DNA from: Flammula alnicola
Lineage: Eukaryota > Basidiomycota > Agaricomycetes > Agaricales > Strophariaceae
Length of the DNA stretch: 64,000 nucleotides
Assembly: GCA_015499995.1 (NCBI GenBank)
Contig: JADNRV010000003.1
Location: forward strand, 248,001-312,000
Direction of reading: 5' to 3'
Under the pieces are notes generated by a model. That model was not told the origin of the DNA, searched no databases, and was given only the letters and a program-made list of their open reading frames with translations. The position numbers and the translations under genes were made by a program. Shown in pieces: positions 54,638 to 64,000 of the stretch (the stretch's first letter is position 1; each line of letters starts with the position of its first letter).

Positions 54638-56843
54638 ATGGGTGCGAGCACAGTTTCTGTCCCTCTTGCATTTTCAATTCTTTGCCTTGTAGTATCGATT
54701 ATATTTGTCAAATCTTTGATTGCCCGAAAGAATGGACCGTATCCCCCCGGACCAAAACCAAAGCCCTTCATCGGGAATATGCTTGATCTCCCAAAAACTG
54801 GCGGCCCTCAAATGTATGCTCGATGGAGCAAGGAATACAACAGTGCGCAAATTACAACTAATTGTCTTATCAGCCACTGATATGCCTACATAGGTGGAAT
54901 CGTGTTTGCCAGTGTTCTAGGAAGTCATGTACTTGTTATCAACAAACGAGAGGATGCCGAGGAGCTTCTTACAAAGCGGGCTGCAAAGTATTCTAATAGG
55001 CCTCTTATACCTATCCTCAGTCTGTAAGCATAATATTTTGGCATGTACAAGGTAGCAATTAAAACGATTTTTGGTCTAGGATGGGATGGGACCCTGCTAT
55101 GGTCCCTCTTTTGCGATACGGAGAGACTTGGCGGCTTCACAGGAAGATTATGCAGCAGAATTTCAATTATGAAGCTGCCAAGCAATATCGCCCAATCACA
55201 GTCAGGAAAGTTTACAAAATGCTTGGAGGGCTGCTGGAAAGCCCTGAAAAGTTTCAGTATCACAATAAAATGTAAGTGGTTCTAACAAACTGGATGGACG
55301 ACATTGCTCAAAGAATACAAATATACCATTAAGGCTAGTCGTGTCAATTCCATTGACTACAATGTATGGTTACGAGGTCGAATCAATCGACGACCTGTTC
55401 ATTGAGGCCGCGGAGAAGAACTCCATGATCGGCGCTACCCTACTCGCACCTGGGGGGTGCCTCGTCAATTTGTTCCCATTCCTCCGACATGTACCTCCTT
55501 GGTTTCCTGGAGCTTCTTCGCACAAGAAGATCGCAGAGGTGAAGAGACTGACGGAATTGATGAAGCAAATACCAATGGAACATGTCAAGAAACAATTCGT
55601 AAGCTTTGATACCGCCGTCTACTTCAGTCGAGGGCCAATATAAATTTCTACTTTTCGTGTACTCAGACAGGCGGCACAGCTCCTCCGTCACTTGTATGCA
55701 ATTTTCTGGAAAAGAAGAATACAATTGGCGCATCTAAGGAAGAAGAAATGGCTATCGAGAATATAGCGTTCACGATATATGGTGGTAAGTAGACCGCTTG
55801 CGTTTTAAATAAGAAACTAATCCGAGGTCGTGTCCATAGGAGCTGCTGACACCGTAAGTTTTGTCCTTCGAAATAATATTGTTGTTACTGGGTATTGATA
55901 TGCATGGCCGAATAGACGCTATCCGCTACTCGAACATTCTTCTATCAGATGGCCACAAATCCAGAGATTCAACAGAAAGCTCAGGCAGAGATCGATCGCA
56001 TTATTGGTACAACACGGCTCCCAACTTTCGAAGATCGGGGATCTCTTCCCTACATCGAAGCGATATATCGTGAACTCATGCGCTGGATGCCTTCCCTTCC
56101 GCTTGCAGTTCCTCACTGTGTCTCCGAGGGTGACTATTACAAAGGATATTTTATCCCGAAAGGTTGCTTTCTTTCATTTCGTGTCCTCCGCTTGGCTGAC
56201 ATTTACGTTGGACAGAGACAACTGTTCTTCCGAACATTTGGTCGGTTCATTGACATGCGTTGTATTTTGCGAATGTCCATCTTTATAGGCTATTTTCTAG
56301 GGCAATGACGCACGACGAGGATGTTTATCCTGACTCATTCGCTTTTAAACCTGAACGATTTTTTGATGCCAATGGGGAGTTAAATGACGACAGTGAAATC
56401 CTTGCGTATGGGTTTGGACGAAGGTGAGATTGGGGCACACTTTCGCGCGTTTGAGTTGGTGTAAATGAAGATGCATGTTAGAATATGTGTCGGGAGATAC
56501 ATGGCGAGCTCGACGGTGAGTGCTCTTCACTAACCAGTATCATAAGTATCATCTAATAAGCAAGGCTTATTGGTGTCATCGTCAAATAGGTGTGGCTGGT
56601 AATTGCGACGGTGTTGGCATGTTTCAACATTGGAACGGCAAAAGACGAATTCGGCAACGATATTGAAATAAATGGCGACTACGATGACTTCGGTTTGATT
56701 CAGTGAGCATCTGATGTTTCCGCACCTATCGAGCGCATGGTGTAATCTCAGTACATCGAAGGCATAAATGTCCCTTCAAGTGTTCCATTACCCCACGATC
56801 TGCAATGGTTCATGAATTGATCAAAGAAGGAAATGGGGTATAG
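54638..56843 (+). CDS. cytochrome P450 monooxygenase (tandem copy 2)
   Basis: Same exon plan as the copy at 48992, including the 14-nt micro-exon that here encodes most of GAADT of the I-helix. Start MGASTVSVPLAFSILCLVVS (membrane anchor), then YPPGPKPKPFIGNMLDLP. Further motifs: MGWDPAMVPLLRYGETWRLH, EAIYRELMR (ExxR), FKPERFFDANGE and haem loop FGRRICVGRYMASST with the Cys ligand. The C-terminus is CPFKCSITPRSAMVHELI. No lesion was seen, so both copies appear functional. Divergence between copies is moderate (loops and termini differ), so the duplication is not recent. Substrate unknown. Confidence 0.92.
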
Positions 56844-57442
56844 GAAATCACCACAATATACAGTACATACATACGTCGAATGTGCTCTACTCAAATCACA
56901 GAAGTACTCCTAAAATCATAGCATTAAGACAAAAGACATGTTGCATATTCGCGTTCAGACATCTTCGAAATGTCTGGATAGTCGCAGTTTGAGGTCAGAG
57001 GAGAGGATAATGGGAAATTGTTCGTTGATTCCTCGTGGCCTTATGTCTGGAAGAAGAGTATCATCGTTAGATATTATGCATCATTCAAAGACAGTGCACA
57101 TCAAACTAACCCAATGCCAACTAAATACCTGGATGAGAAGATGTCGATCTCATGTATGCACTGCCTAGAGCAAGTACATTTGAGAGTGGTCCGCAAACTC
57201 GTCGTAGAGATGGAGCGCTTCGCGATGCATTGGAATTTCCTTCCAGTCTGCTTAAGGAGAGAACTGACAGGGGTTCCAGAAATAAAGTGCCTGAACATCA
57301 CAAGTCGTATAGAAGAAGTACGTCAGTCTTCATATTCTCAAAGTGAAAAATAGCCACCAACACGCACGTTCTGTGACCGTATGACGCGGAAAGCGGCCAT
57401 CGAACACCAGACAGCGCATGACACCCATAGCATCCCAACCTT
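56844..57442. other. convergent 3' intergenic region
   Basis: 600 bp with overlapping 64-111-codon plus-strand open frames that lack motifs or splice logic. Probably non-coding. Confidence 0.4.
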
Positions 57443-57931
57443 TCATCCTGGTGCATGGAGAACGTCTAGCTCGACGATATCTGTTGCCTCCTTACTATTC
57501 GAAATGCCGGTCGCGTTCGTTGAGGTCGACTTTTCTACCGCAAGTTGTGGCGCGTTCGCATTCAGCTCCTGCCGTTCTGGCTCACCGGAACCTTGCGCCT
57601 TTGTATCGGGATTCTTGATTGACTTCTTGGATTCATCGCTCAGTTGTCGAGGAAGCATAGAGCTTGTCGGGGTCGGCTGCCTGTAGAAACGCCCTGCGGC
57701 ATCTTGACGATAGTTACGCGACATGAATTCCTCATCTATTTGCCGCTCTCTTGGATCTGGTTTGGTGCGCGAGCCAAAGCGTGACCCATCCGCTGACACT
57801 TCTGCATTTCTGACGCAACCTAATTAGCGATACCATAGACAATGTTGTCAGCCACTTCGATAAGCATATGCACAAGTTGACTCACAACATGTTCCACAAA
57901 GATAGGCTATTCCATTGCCGATATCGCCCAT
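57443..57931 (-). CDS. small Cys-rich N-terminus hypothetical protein, 140 aa
   Basis: Two exons, 57886-57931 and 57443-57819. The protein begins MGDIGNGIAYLCGTCCCVRN. The Met-Gly start with a CxxCCC cluster suggests N-myristoylation and/or palmitoylation and membrane attachment. The rest is polar (RTKPDPRERQIDEEFMSRNY, AAGRFYRQPTPTSSMLPRQL) and ends DIVELDVLHAPG. The DPRERQIDEEFxxRNY block recalls a set of small agaric proteins without assigned function. The acceptor at the TTAG just before GTTGCG was chosen because it alone extends the long frame to a Met. Confidence 0.65.
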
Positions 57932-58261
57932 TTTATACGCTCAAGATGGATATAGAGTTTTTGGGAGATAAGGTGATGGTCAGCAGGAATAAGCAGCGTA
58001 CTTATGTAATGGCTAGTAGGCCACGGAGAACGTTACTGACCTCTTTGCTATTGCCGCAGCCAAGCATAAACAAATATAGAGACTTGGAGCACGTGCCTGG
58101 TCCTCGCAATTTACATCGTCACTGACCAGCACTGACCCACATCAAGCTCGCTCGTCATTTAAATTTCCTCGTGAGATAAAAGCTCTAAATCACAATATCA
58201 ATGAATAACATGGTCAGTGTTACTGCATCTTCACGAGTCACGACTTTCATGCAAGTCTTGG
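57932..58261. other. intergenic spacer
   Basis: 330 bp with no recognised gene. A very short minus-strand exon-like piece (58041-58067, MLGCGNSKE) was considered and left out. Confidence 0.4.
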
Positions 58262-58801
58262 TAGTCTCGGACCAGCTCTCTTAACAGTCCCAATTAGGCG
58301 GGCCCGTCAAGAGAGTCTGGGACACAACCAACTACATAACCGGGACATTCGCTTACAAATTTAGCTGGTAGTAGCCTCTTCCGCCGTTTTTCATTGGAAG
58401 TTGACTGAATTTCATCACTGAAAATTCGTAGCATTCTTTGTGAGAGCTCCTAAATGATCCTAGATACTCAAATAGGTTTGCTGATGGCTTGGGGAGGTGC
58501 AAAAGATATCGAGAGATATTCAGGTAAAGGCTGAGGGCACAGCCACTGCCAAAAAGCGTCTTCAGATTGAGGGCATTTATGAATGAATGTGCAATGGATT
58601 TGAAATTGTAAAGGGCAAGGTAGCCTTTCACGACCATCGTCTAAATTACCAGCAAAAATAATAATTTAAAAACGAGATGGGGTGGGCAATAAACCGTCGA
58701 AAGTTGTAAGAGAAGGTCACGGTTATCTAGTTGGTTGTGTCCCAGACTCTCTTGACGAGATATCCCAAAATGGATCGTTAAGAGAGGCTGGCACGAGACT
58801 A
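58262..58801. mobile_element. 540-bp TIR element (MITE) with 9-bp target duplication
   Basis: Ends are TAGTCTCG (58262) and CGAGACTA (58801). The inverted repeats extend about 75 bp, with a perfect 30-bp inner block at 58306-58335 and 58728-58757. Flanks carry a perfect direct repeat AAGTCTTGG (58253-58261 and 58802-58810). No coding capacity. A 9-bp duplication with long TIRs fits Mutator-like elements; the TAG start also fits hAT (8 bp). Family undecided. Confidence 0.85.
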
Positions 58802-59445
58802 AAGTCTTGGTCCAATCTTGGCATTTCCCAATAAAGCAATAATTCCTTACTTGGGCAGCACAAATATGTTCAAGTTAAAGAAACGTTAACCGATAAGATT
58901 AATGCATTGCTTCTGCTTAGATGACATTCCCGTCGTCGACGATTGCCAGGTTACGTTTCGTCTCTTTGGGAATCTAATTTTCTAATTTGATTCAACACAA
59001 AGCAAATATCTGGATACATAAGAGTCTCTATACTATCTACATCTTAACAGCGCATGCACGCTGCTTGCAAATGGTTTAAGAAGATAAGTATGATGTGTGC
59101 CGCATGCTCGAAGCTGCGGTTTCAGCCAAAGTAAGGTATTGCCGATTAAAATGATGGTGGGGGGGATTGAAATATTGGTGCTGGCTTGCCGTGACGGCGG
59201 AATATGAAGACGTGTGGGAGACGCGAGAATATATGAAAACAAATATGAATATGAATATGAATACGTCAATGAATGAGATGGCTAGGAGGTATGGATGCAA
59301 GTAAAATACAAGGTTGGGTGATTGAGATTTCGATGGGCGTTTTGGGATTGAATTGTGGGAGGAAGAAGCCTCTAGAATGGCATCTCGAGAATGAATGATT
59401 GTCCATGATGTTGATATTGTCCTTGTTGAAGGAATTCTACGATGT
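58802..59445. other. 3' flank of TRP-like gene
   Basis: Non-coding on both strands as far as I can see. Minus-strand ORFs of 78 and 157 codons overlap the TRP-like gene's 3' end and contain simple-sequence YSYSY/IFIFIF runs from (ATATGA)n repeats near 59240. Confidence 0.45.
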
Positions 59446-62065
59446 CTATGTTGTCGTCGTTTCTGGGGAACCCGCTTCTTCTTGGATATCTTCATGCGTC
59501 GGTTGATGCTGATGCATCCTGAACGAGGTGTTTCTCGAAACCCCGCCACTATGGCTACCGGCCTCCGACGGTGATGAAGGAGGCATGGGCGAAGGCGTCA
59601 ACGAGCTTCTATGTTGGTGGCTCGAAGCGGCAGGTGAACCAGGCTGGCTGAAAGCGAAACTCCATCTTCGGGGCAACAAGCTCCCTACTGTGAGAGTACC
59701 GGAATCCCTCGAATAGATGCTTGGTGGGTCCATGGTGCTCACTGTTGTACCCGTAGGAGAGATTGGATAAGGAGTGTAGTTATATTGGTCGAAAGGTACG
59801 TTGTTTTCTGGTGTTGGATTGATAGGTCGCCCCCGTGCCACTTCTTCGATGGTGTCCGCGTCCATGCCCTCGCCTGCGTAAGGAAGGCTACTGCCCGAGC
59901 CACCGCCCTGAGACCCATTCTTCTCCACCAAGTCGCCTCCACGAATGCCTTTTTCCAACATAGAGCCTTCGGACCCGCGAGGCGACTCGAGCACAGATGG
60001 ACTCTCGCTACGGTTGCCACCCTTGATATTTATTGCGGCGATTGCGTTCCAGAGTATGTTACCAATTACGACAAGCACGGCAACAGACCATGCCAACGCA
60101 ATGACAATTCCAATGACGACGCGCGGAATGGGCTTGACTTGCAATTTCTCGATGAACGCGATCATCAGCGCCACGCTAACCAGCCGCATAATGGCTAAAT
60201 AGGTCCCAAACACATCTCCGCCTCTCGTCTTTGCAGGCTTCAAAACGAAGTGCCCTAGCACTAAGCCGAGCTCAACGACGATCATCAATGCGATCTGGGC
60301 TTCGCCTGAAGCGTAGGCGAAGGCAATAAACAAGGCGCGTAGGAAGAACGCAACGATCAGAGGGAGGAAAAAGTAGTATCTTTGCGGACGATGTTGCGCA
60401 TAAAGTGGTCCATTTCGAGCCAGTTGCTTCGTTCTATGCACGTAAAGAGCGAATGGGGATTCCCGCCGGGCGATGCGAATGGTGAGAAAGGAAGGATAGA
60501 TGATGGCGGCAGAGATGGCGAGGAATGAAAGAACAGAAAGGAGGATGGAAAGCCATGAATCTTTGAGGGTCCATTGGTAGAAAATGAAGATAAGCAGGGG
60601 GAAGAATATTACGAGGCTCTGTGCCAAGCGATTAGAGATAGCGGAAGAAAAGCATCGAAGAGTGACTTACTAAACGGAGGAACCACGACACAACGAATGA
60701 TGGATAGTCAAAATTTATGGGTATACCACTATTGTGGGTCCTGGCGTGCCTACGTTCCACCAAAAACATGATGCAATATCCAAGAGCGGCGATGCCTATT
60801 GCAACCGCAAGCACGCATAGCACACAAAGAAACACTGTCATGAACGCATTGGCGCTGGCAATGTGTAGCGTATTCACGTAAATCGGAATGCCAGCTTGAA
60901 GGACGTTAGAGGATGCCGCGGTCACCGTCTGGACATCGCCATTGACAATCGTGTCGCGGGATGCGATTTTCATATATGATGTGAAATCTACATCCGAGAG
61001 CCTGGAAAAAGCGGTTGACGATACTGTTGAAAGAATAGATCCAAACGCGGTTCCACTGGTAAGGGCCGAGCTCGGAGAGTTGTATGGGCTTAGTTTTCGG
61101 TTGACTAAACCAACTGCGGAGCCACCGATGGCATCGGCAAGGTTTCCCCCAGTAAGATGCCGCATCCGATTGATGGATTTTTGTATTGGCGAATCTAACG
61201 AGGCCGGGATTAAGCCCATGGCCCATGCAAAGTTCAGCGCAAAGGCGCGGTATACCGAGGGGTAGTTGAGGTTGAGGTAGGAGCTGCTTGCGATGGTTTG
61301 ATAGAGGTACATGAGCTCGAGGAGGCGGAATGGCACGACAGCTTCTAGAGAAAGCATAGACAGCCCCCCCGAAATTAACAGAACAGCAAGAGCTAATCCT
61401 CCTGTCGTCCATTCCACTGCCTTTTGGTGGGCAGATCGTCCATTGGATAAAGTGGCTTGTACGCAAGCCTTGACTGTCCCTGTGCGAACCTCAGTTAAAG
61501 TCAACTGGGCAAATCCTTCCAAGTCGGGAATTGCGTATGCTATCCCTGGTATTTTGTCAGTTACGCCGAAAGAAGCGGGTAGTGTCAGGGAGTCCGCTCC
61601 CGTGAAATTGTACATGGGAAGGGGGCAGAGGGCACCCTTGAGGATGCCACAAAGATCGAGGGTGATATTGACGGGGTTCATCCCATACACGTTGACAAAA
61701 AGGTTGGCGGTAACATTGACATTCGCTTGCTATATGATTCAAGCGACGTCAAGAAAATGGAGCGACATATGGAAATATATAAAAACACGTACGACGCTCG
61801 CTGCAGATACGTTGAATGTTACGGAATTATTCGCGGGGAAGTAGGCAATCTCGAATCTTTGAATGAGAAGTGTTTCTGGGGGATTGCAATACGTGACAGA
61901 CGACGTGACTGTATAAAAATTCAGAAGAATTGAGTGCTGGAATCGTTCGGCTTCCTACAGAAAACACTCACATAGAGAATCCTCAAGGGCATAAGAATAA
62001 GGCGTCAAAGTTGAAAGAAGTAGAGAGAAAGCAAGGACTCGCGACCGGGCGAGACGAGAAAACAT
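59446..62065 (-). CDS. TRP-like / FLC-family membrane protein with ML-like domain
   Basis: Four exons: 61972-62065, 61793-61908, 60671-61729, 59446-60618; 813 aa. Signal peptide: SRVLAFSLLLSTLTPYSYA. An ML-like luminal domain follows (SVTYCNPPETLLIQRFEIAY, CGILKGALCPLPMYNFTG, paired cysteines). Then comes a TRP-type helical core of about nine membrane segments (ALAVLLISGGLSMLSLEAVV, FMTVFLCVLCVLAVAIGIAA, YYFFLPLIVAFFLRALFIAF). The C-terminal tail is a Ser/Pro-rich cytoplasmic region of about 170 residues. Fungal relatives (Flc1-3, Pkd2, Trp663-like) act in calcium handling, FAD transport or cell-wall integrity. Exact branch not resolved. No lesion seen. Confidence 0.88.
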
Positions 62066-63022
62066 GAAGGTAGGAAACCGAGCCTGAAGGAAGGGAGATG
62101 CTGAAGGATCCGGACGCGGGTTGATGGGGTCGTTCCCTTTTATTATTGAGGTGTATCAGCGGCAATAGGGCTAAATGGAAGCCATTGTACTCTACCGTAA
62201 GGCCTGTTTTGCCGAAGAAACAAGGGCTATTGTTCTGTCGCGTGAGAAATGGGGTGACTACGGCGAGGTTCAGGTGAAATATCCAAGGTCTTGCCGGCTT
62301 TGTAGGGTCTCAGGAATGTAGAGAGAGCGTTGGAACGTGCATTCGGCGTGTCGGGCGGTGCAGAGGGGGTGGAAGGAGGAAGAAACGAGGTGGGCCGCTT
62401 AGCGTGTCACCAGAAAGATTTGTGGTTATCATTACACACACCGCTTACACAATGGAAATTAGAAAGGCCCGCTCATCATAGTGCTCCATTGCCATCAGTA
62501 TCTAGAACCGCAGTTCCACTTATCCCGTCAAGCCGTGTCCGCGGCCTCACCTTTGCCACGACCTTGAGAGTTCGGAACCTCGTTCTATGCAGATATACTT
62601 AGGCGCATCTTACACGACGCAGCGGGGCGCAAAATATGTGCATTGCCACAAACTATACGTAGGCGCCGAGGGTCGTGTCTTCCGCATTCCTCCTCATCAA
62701 GTTTCATTCCCGACAGCAATCCTGTCGTGTAGTACACAATGTACCCTGTTGGATTTGTATTTTTCTATTTCCATTTGCCGCGTTGCGACGGTGGGAAGAG
62801 ACGAAATCAAGGCAGGAAGTGAACATGTCTCAGGCGGCGGAGGTACAACTTCTTGTGCATTCGCGTCGCTGCAATAATAATGCGACAAGATATTGTCAGT
62901 GAATGAATTATGACATGCATGTCTGAAATTCCCACGGTTGTGTGTGACCGGGAAAGCCCGCTGTGTCCGAGAGAAACCGAGTTTTTGCTTCGTCGTCGTT
63001 CCCGTCCCCCGCTCCTTCAATT
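62066..63022. other. divergent intergenic region TRP-like / OSCP
   Basis: 957 bp of promoter DNA for both genes. Plus-strand ORFs of 75-96 codons have no motif. No RNA gene found. Confidence 0.45.
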
Positions 63023-63787
63023 ATGTTGCTTGCCTCTGCTGCACGCTCAGTTTCTGCCACCCCCGGCCTGGGCCGTCGCGCTGCATCAGCCATTGCCACC
63101 AAATACTCGAAAGCCGTATATGGTGCCGCACTCTCGAAATCTCCCCAGACCCTTACCAAAGTCCACGCCGAACTCTCCAACTTCTCCAACGTCATCAAAA
63201 AGGACCCCGAGGTTTCCACCTTTGTGAACAACCCTACTCTATCTCTGGCAGAACGTTCCAAGGGCCTCGAAGGCATCTTCACCAAACTCGAGGGCGCTGG
63301 CGCGAAGAAGGAACTGTACTCTGATGTCACAAAGAACTTGTTGAAGGTGCTGTCAGAGAACGGAAGGCTGGGAGAGACAGAGGGTGTTATTGAAGGATTC
63401 AATGAGCTCGTCGCGCAAAACAAGGGAGAGTTGACCGTCACCGTCACGTCGGCTGCCCCTCTGGCGAAGGATATCTTGACACGTCTGGAGACTACTCTCA
63501 AGCAGTCACAAACCGCCCAAGCTGCTAAATCACTGAAAGTCACCAACAAGGTACGTTACATCTCTGCAGATTTAAGAACTGCAAGAATTAAGTCGCTCAT
63601 GAAATTGTGACAGGTCAACGCTAACATCCTTGGAGGCCTCATCGTGGACTTTGGTGACAAGACCATCGACCTGAGCGTGCAGTCCCGAGTTACCAAACTC
63701 AACAACGCCCTGACGCGTACGTCTTTCTAAATCCATTTTCCCTGCATCGATTCCTAACGCATATCTGGTGATACAGAATCCGTTTAA
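63023..63787 (+). CDS. ATP5: mitochondrial ATP synthase subunit 5 (OSCP)
   Basis: Three exons: 63023-63550, 63614-63716, 63777-63787 (last exon only 11 nt, encoding Q-S-V-stop); 213 aa, standard OSCP length. The N-terminal mitochondrial presequence is MLLASAARSVSATPGLGRRA. The mature part has KYSKAVYGAALSK, LVAQNKGELTVTVTSAAPL and the C-terminal NANILGGLIVDFGDKTIDLSV, the signature of the ATP synthase delta/OSCP family. OSCP joins the peripheral stalk to the F1 head. The open frame continues 60 bp into intron 2, but the signature lies after the splice. Confidence 0.96.
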
Positions 63788-64000
63788 ATTGGATTACTGC
63801 AGCGCGACATTTGTAGTGCGATTTGTGGAGTTGCGTCAGTCGTACTCATCGCAACTTCTTATTCTATGTGGGACTTTAGATGTCGCGTCCTCGCATAATA
63901 AACATTCTATAGAAACTCGAGTTTTGGTGTGAACATCCAAAATATCCTTTCACTGGCATCAGCAACTAGGGTCACGACGACGTATGCCCGACGAGTCTAA
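63788..64000. other. OSCP 3' flank
   Basis: 3' UTR with AATAAA-like sequence near 63897 and then unassigned DNA to the window end. Confidence 0.5.

Noticed and set aside
58041..58067. Tiny exon MLGCGNSKE as first exon of the Cys-rich gene
   Set aside because: Its phase does not fit the long exon; the MGDIGNG exon at 57886-57931 does.
59076..59549. 157-codon minus-strand ORF near the TRP-like 3' end
   Set aside because: Driven by ATATGA-type simple repeats and overlapping the real stop in another frame.
1..64000. tRNA, rRNA or CRISPR features
   Set aside because: No complete tRNA fold, rRNA block or spaced short-repeat array was found; the palindrome array has no unique spacers and lies in a eukaryotic mobile element.

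Overview
The window looks like nuclear DNA of a mushroom-forming basidiomycete (Agaricomycetes). Genes are dense and lie on both strands. They are cut by many introns of about 45-65 bp that end in YAG. The protein families are typical fungal ones: TRM11, RAD9, septin, BLI-3-type flavoproteins, TRP/FLC-like proteins and multi-exon P450s. The gene models below were spliced by hand; where I give exon coordinates, I checked that the reading phase stays consistent across each junction.

Layout. 1-17.8 kb is a conserved gene block: a WBP4-like splicing factor (partial), an FLVCR-like MFS transporter, an NAD(P)-binding protein, tRNA methyltransferase TRM11, a SWIM zinc-finger Shu-complex subunit (SWS1/ZSWIM7), a CDCA7-like zf-4CXXC chromatin protein, TIM17, a BLI-3-like FMN protein, an F-box protein and checkpoint clamp subunit RAD9. 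17.9-26.6 kb is a nest of mobile elements: Helitron-like 3' ends, a 1.57-kb TIR element filled with palindromes, a tyrosine-recombinase retrotransposon with split direct repeats (two stops and one frameshift in its ORFs), and a short hAT-like element with an 8-bp target duplication.

27-46.4 kb returns to housekeeping genes: TSR1 (40S maturation), a 67-aa unknown, a CLC chloride channel/exchanger, a septin, a short-chain dehydrogenase, an ARFRP1/Arl3-type GTPase, V-ATPase subunit c'', a CUE-domain protein and an unrecognised 658-aa protein. 46.7-48.2 kb is an intact-looking non-autonomous LTR element (TRIM) with a 5-bp target duplication. 49-57 kb holds two tandem paralogous P450 genes flanking a secreted/Golgi O-fucosyltransferase-like gene and a gene remnant; this could be an accessory metabolic locus. 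The end holds a Cys-rich small protein, a 540-bp TIR element with a 9-bp target duplication, a TRP/FLC-like membrane protein and mitochondrial ATP synthase OSCP.

Functional themes are endomembrane ion and pH control (CLC, V-ATPase c'', ARFRP1, TRP-like), mitochondrial biogenesis (TIM17, OSCP), genome maintenance (SWS1, RAD9, CDCA7-like) and ribosome/tRNA maturation (TSR1, TRM11). I found no rRNA, tRNA or CRISPR. The most unusual structures are the palindrome array at 19.05-19.66 kb and the architecture and dual-frame coding of the tyrosine-recombinase retroelement.
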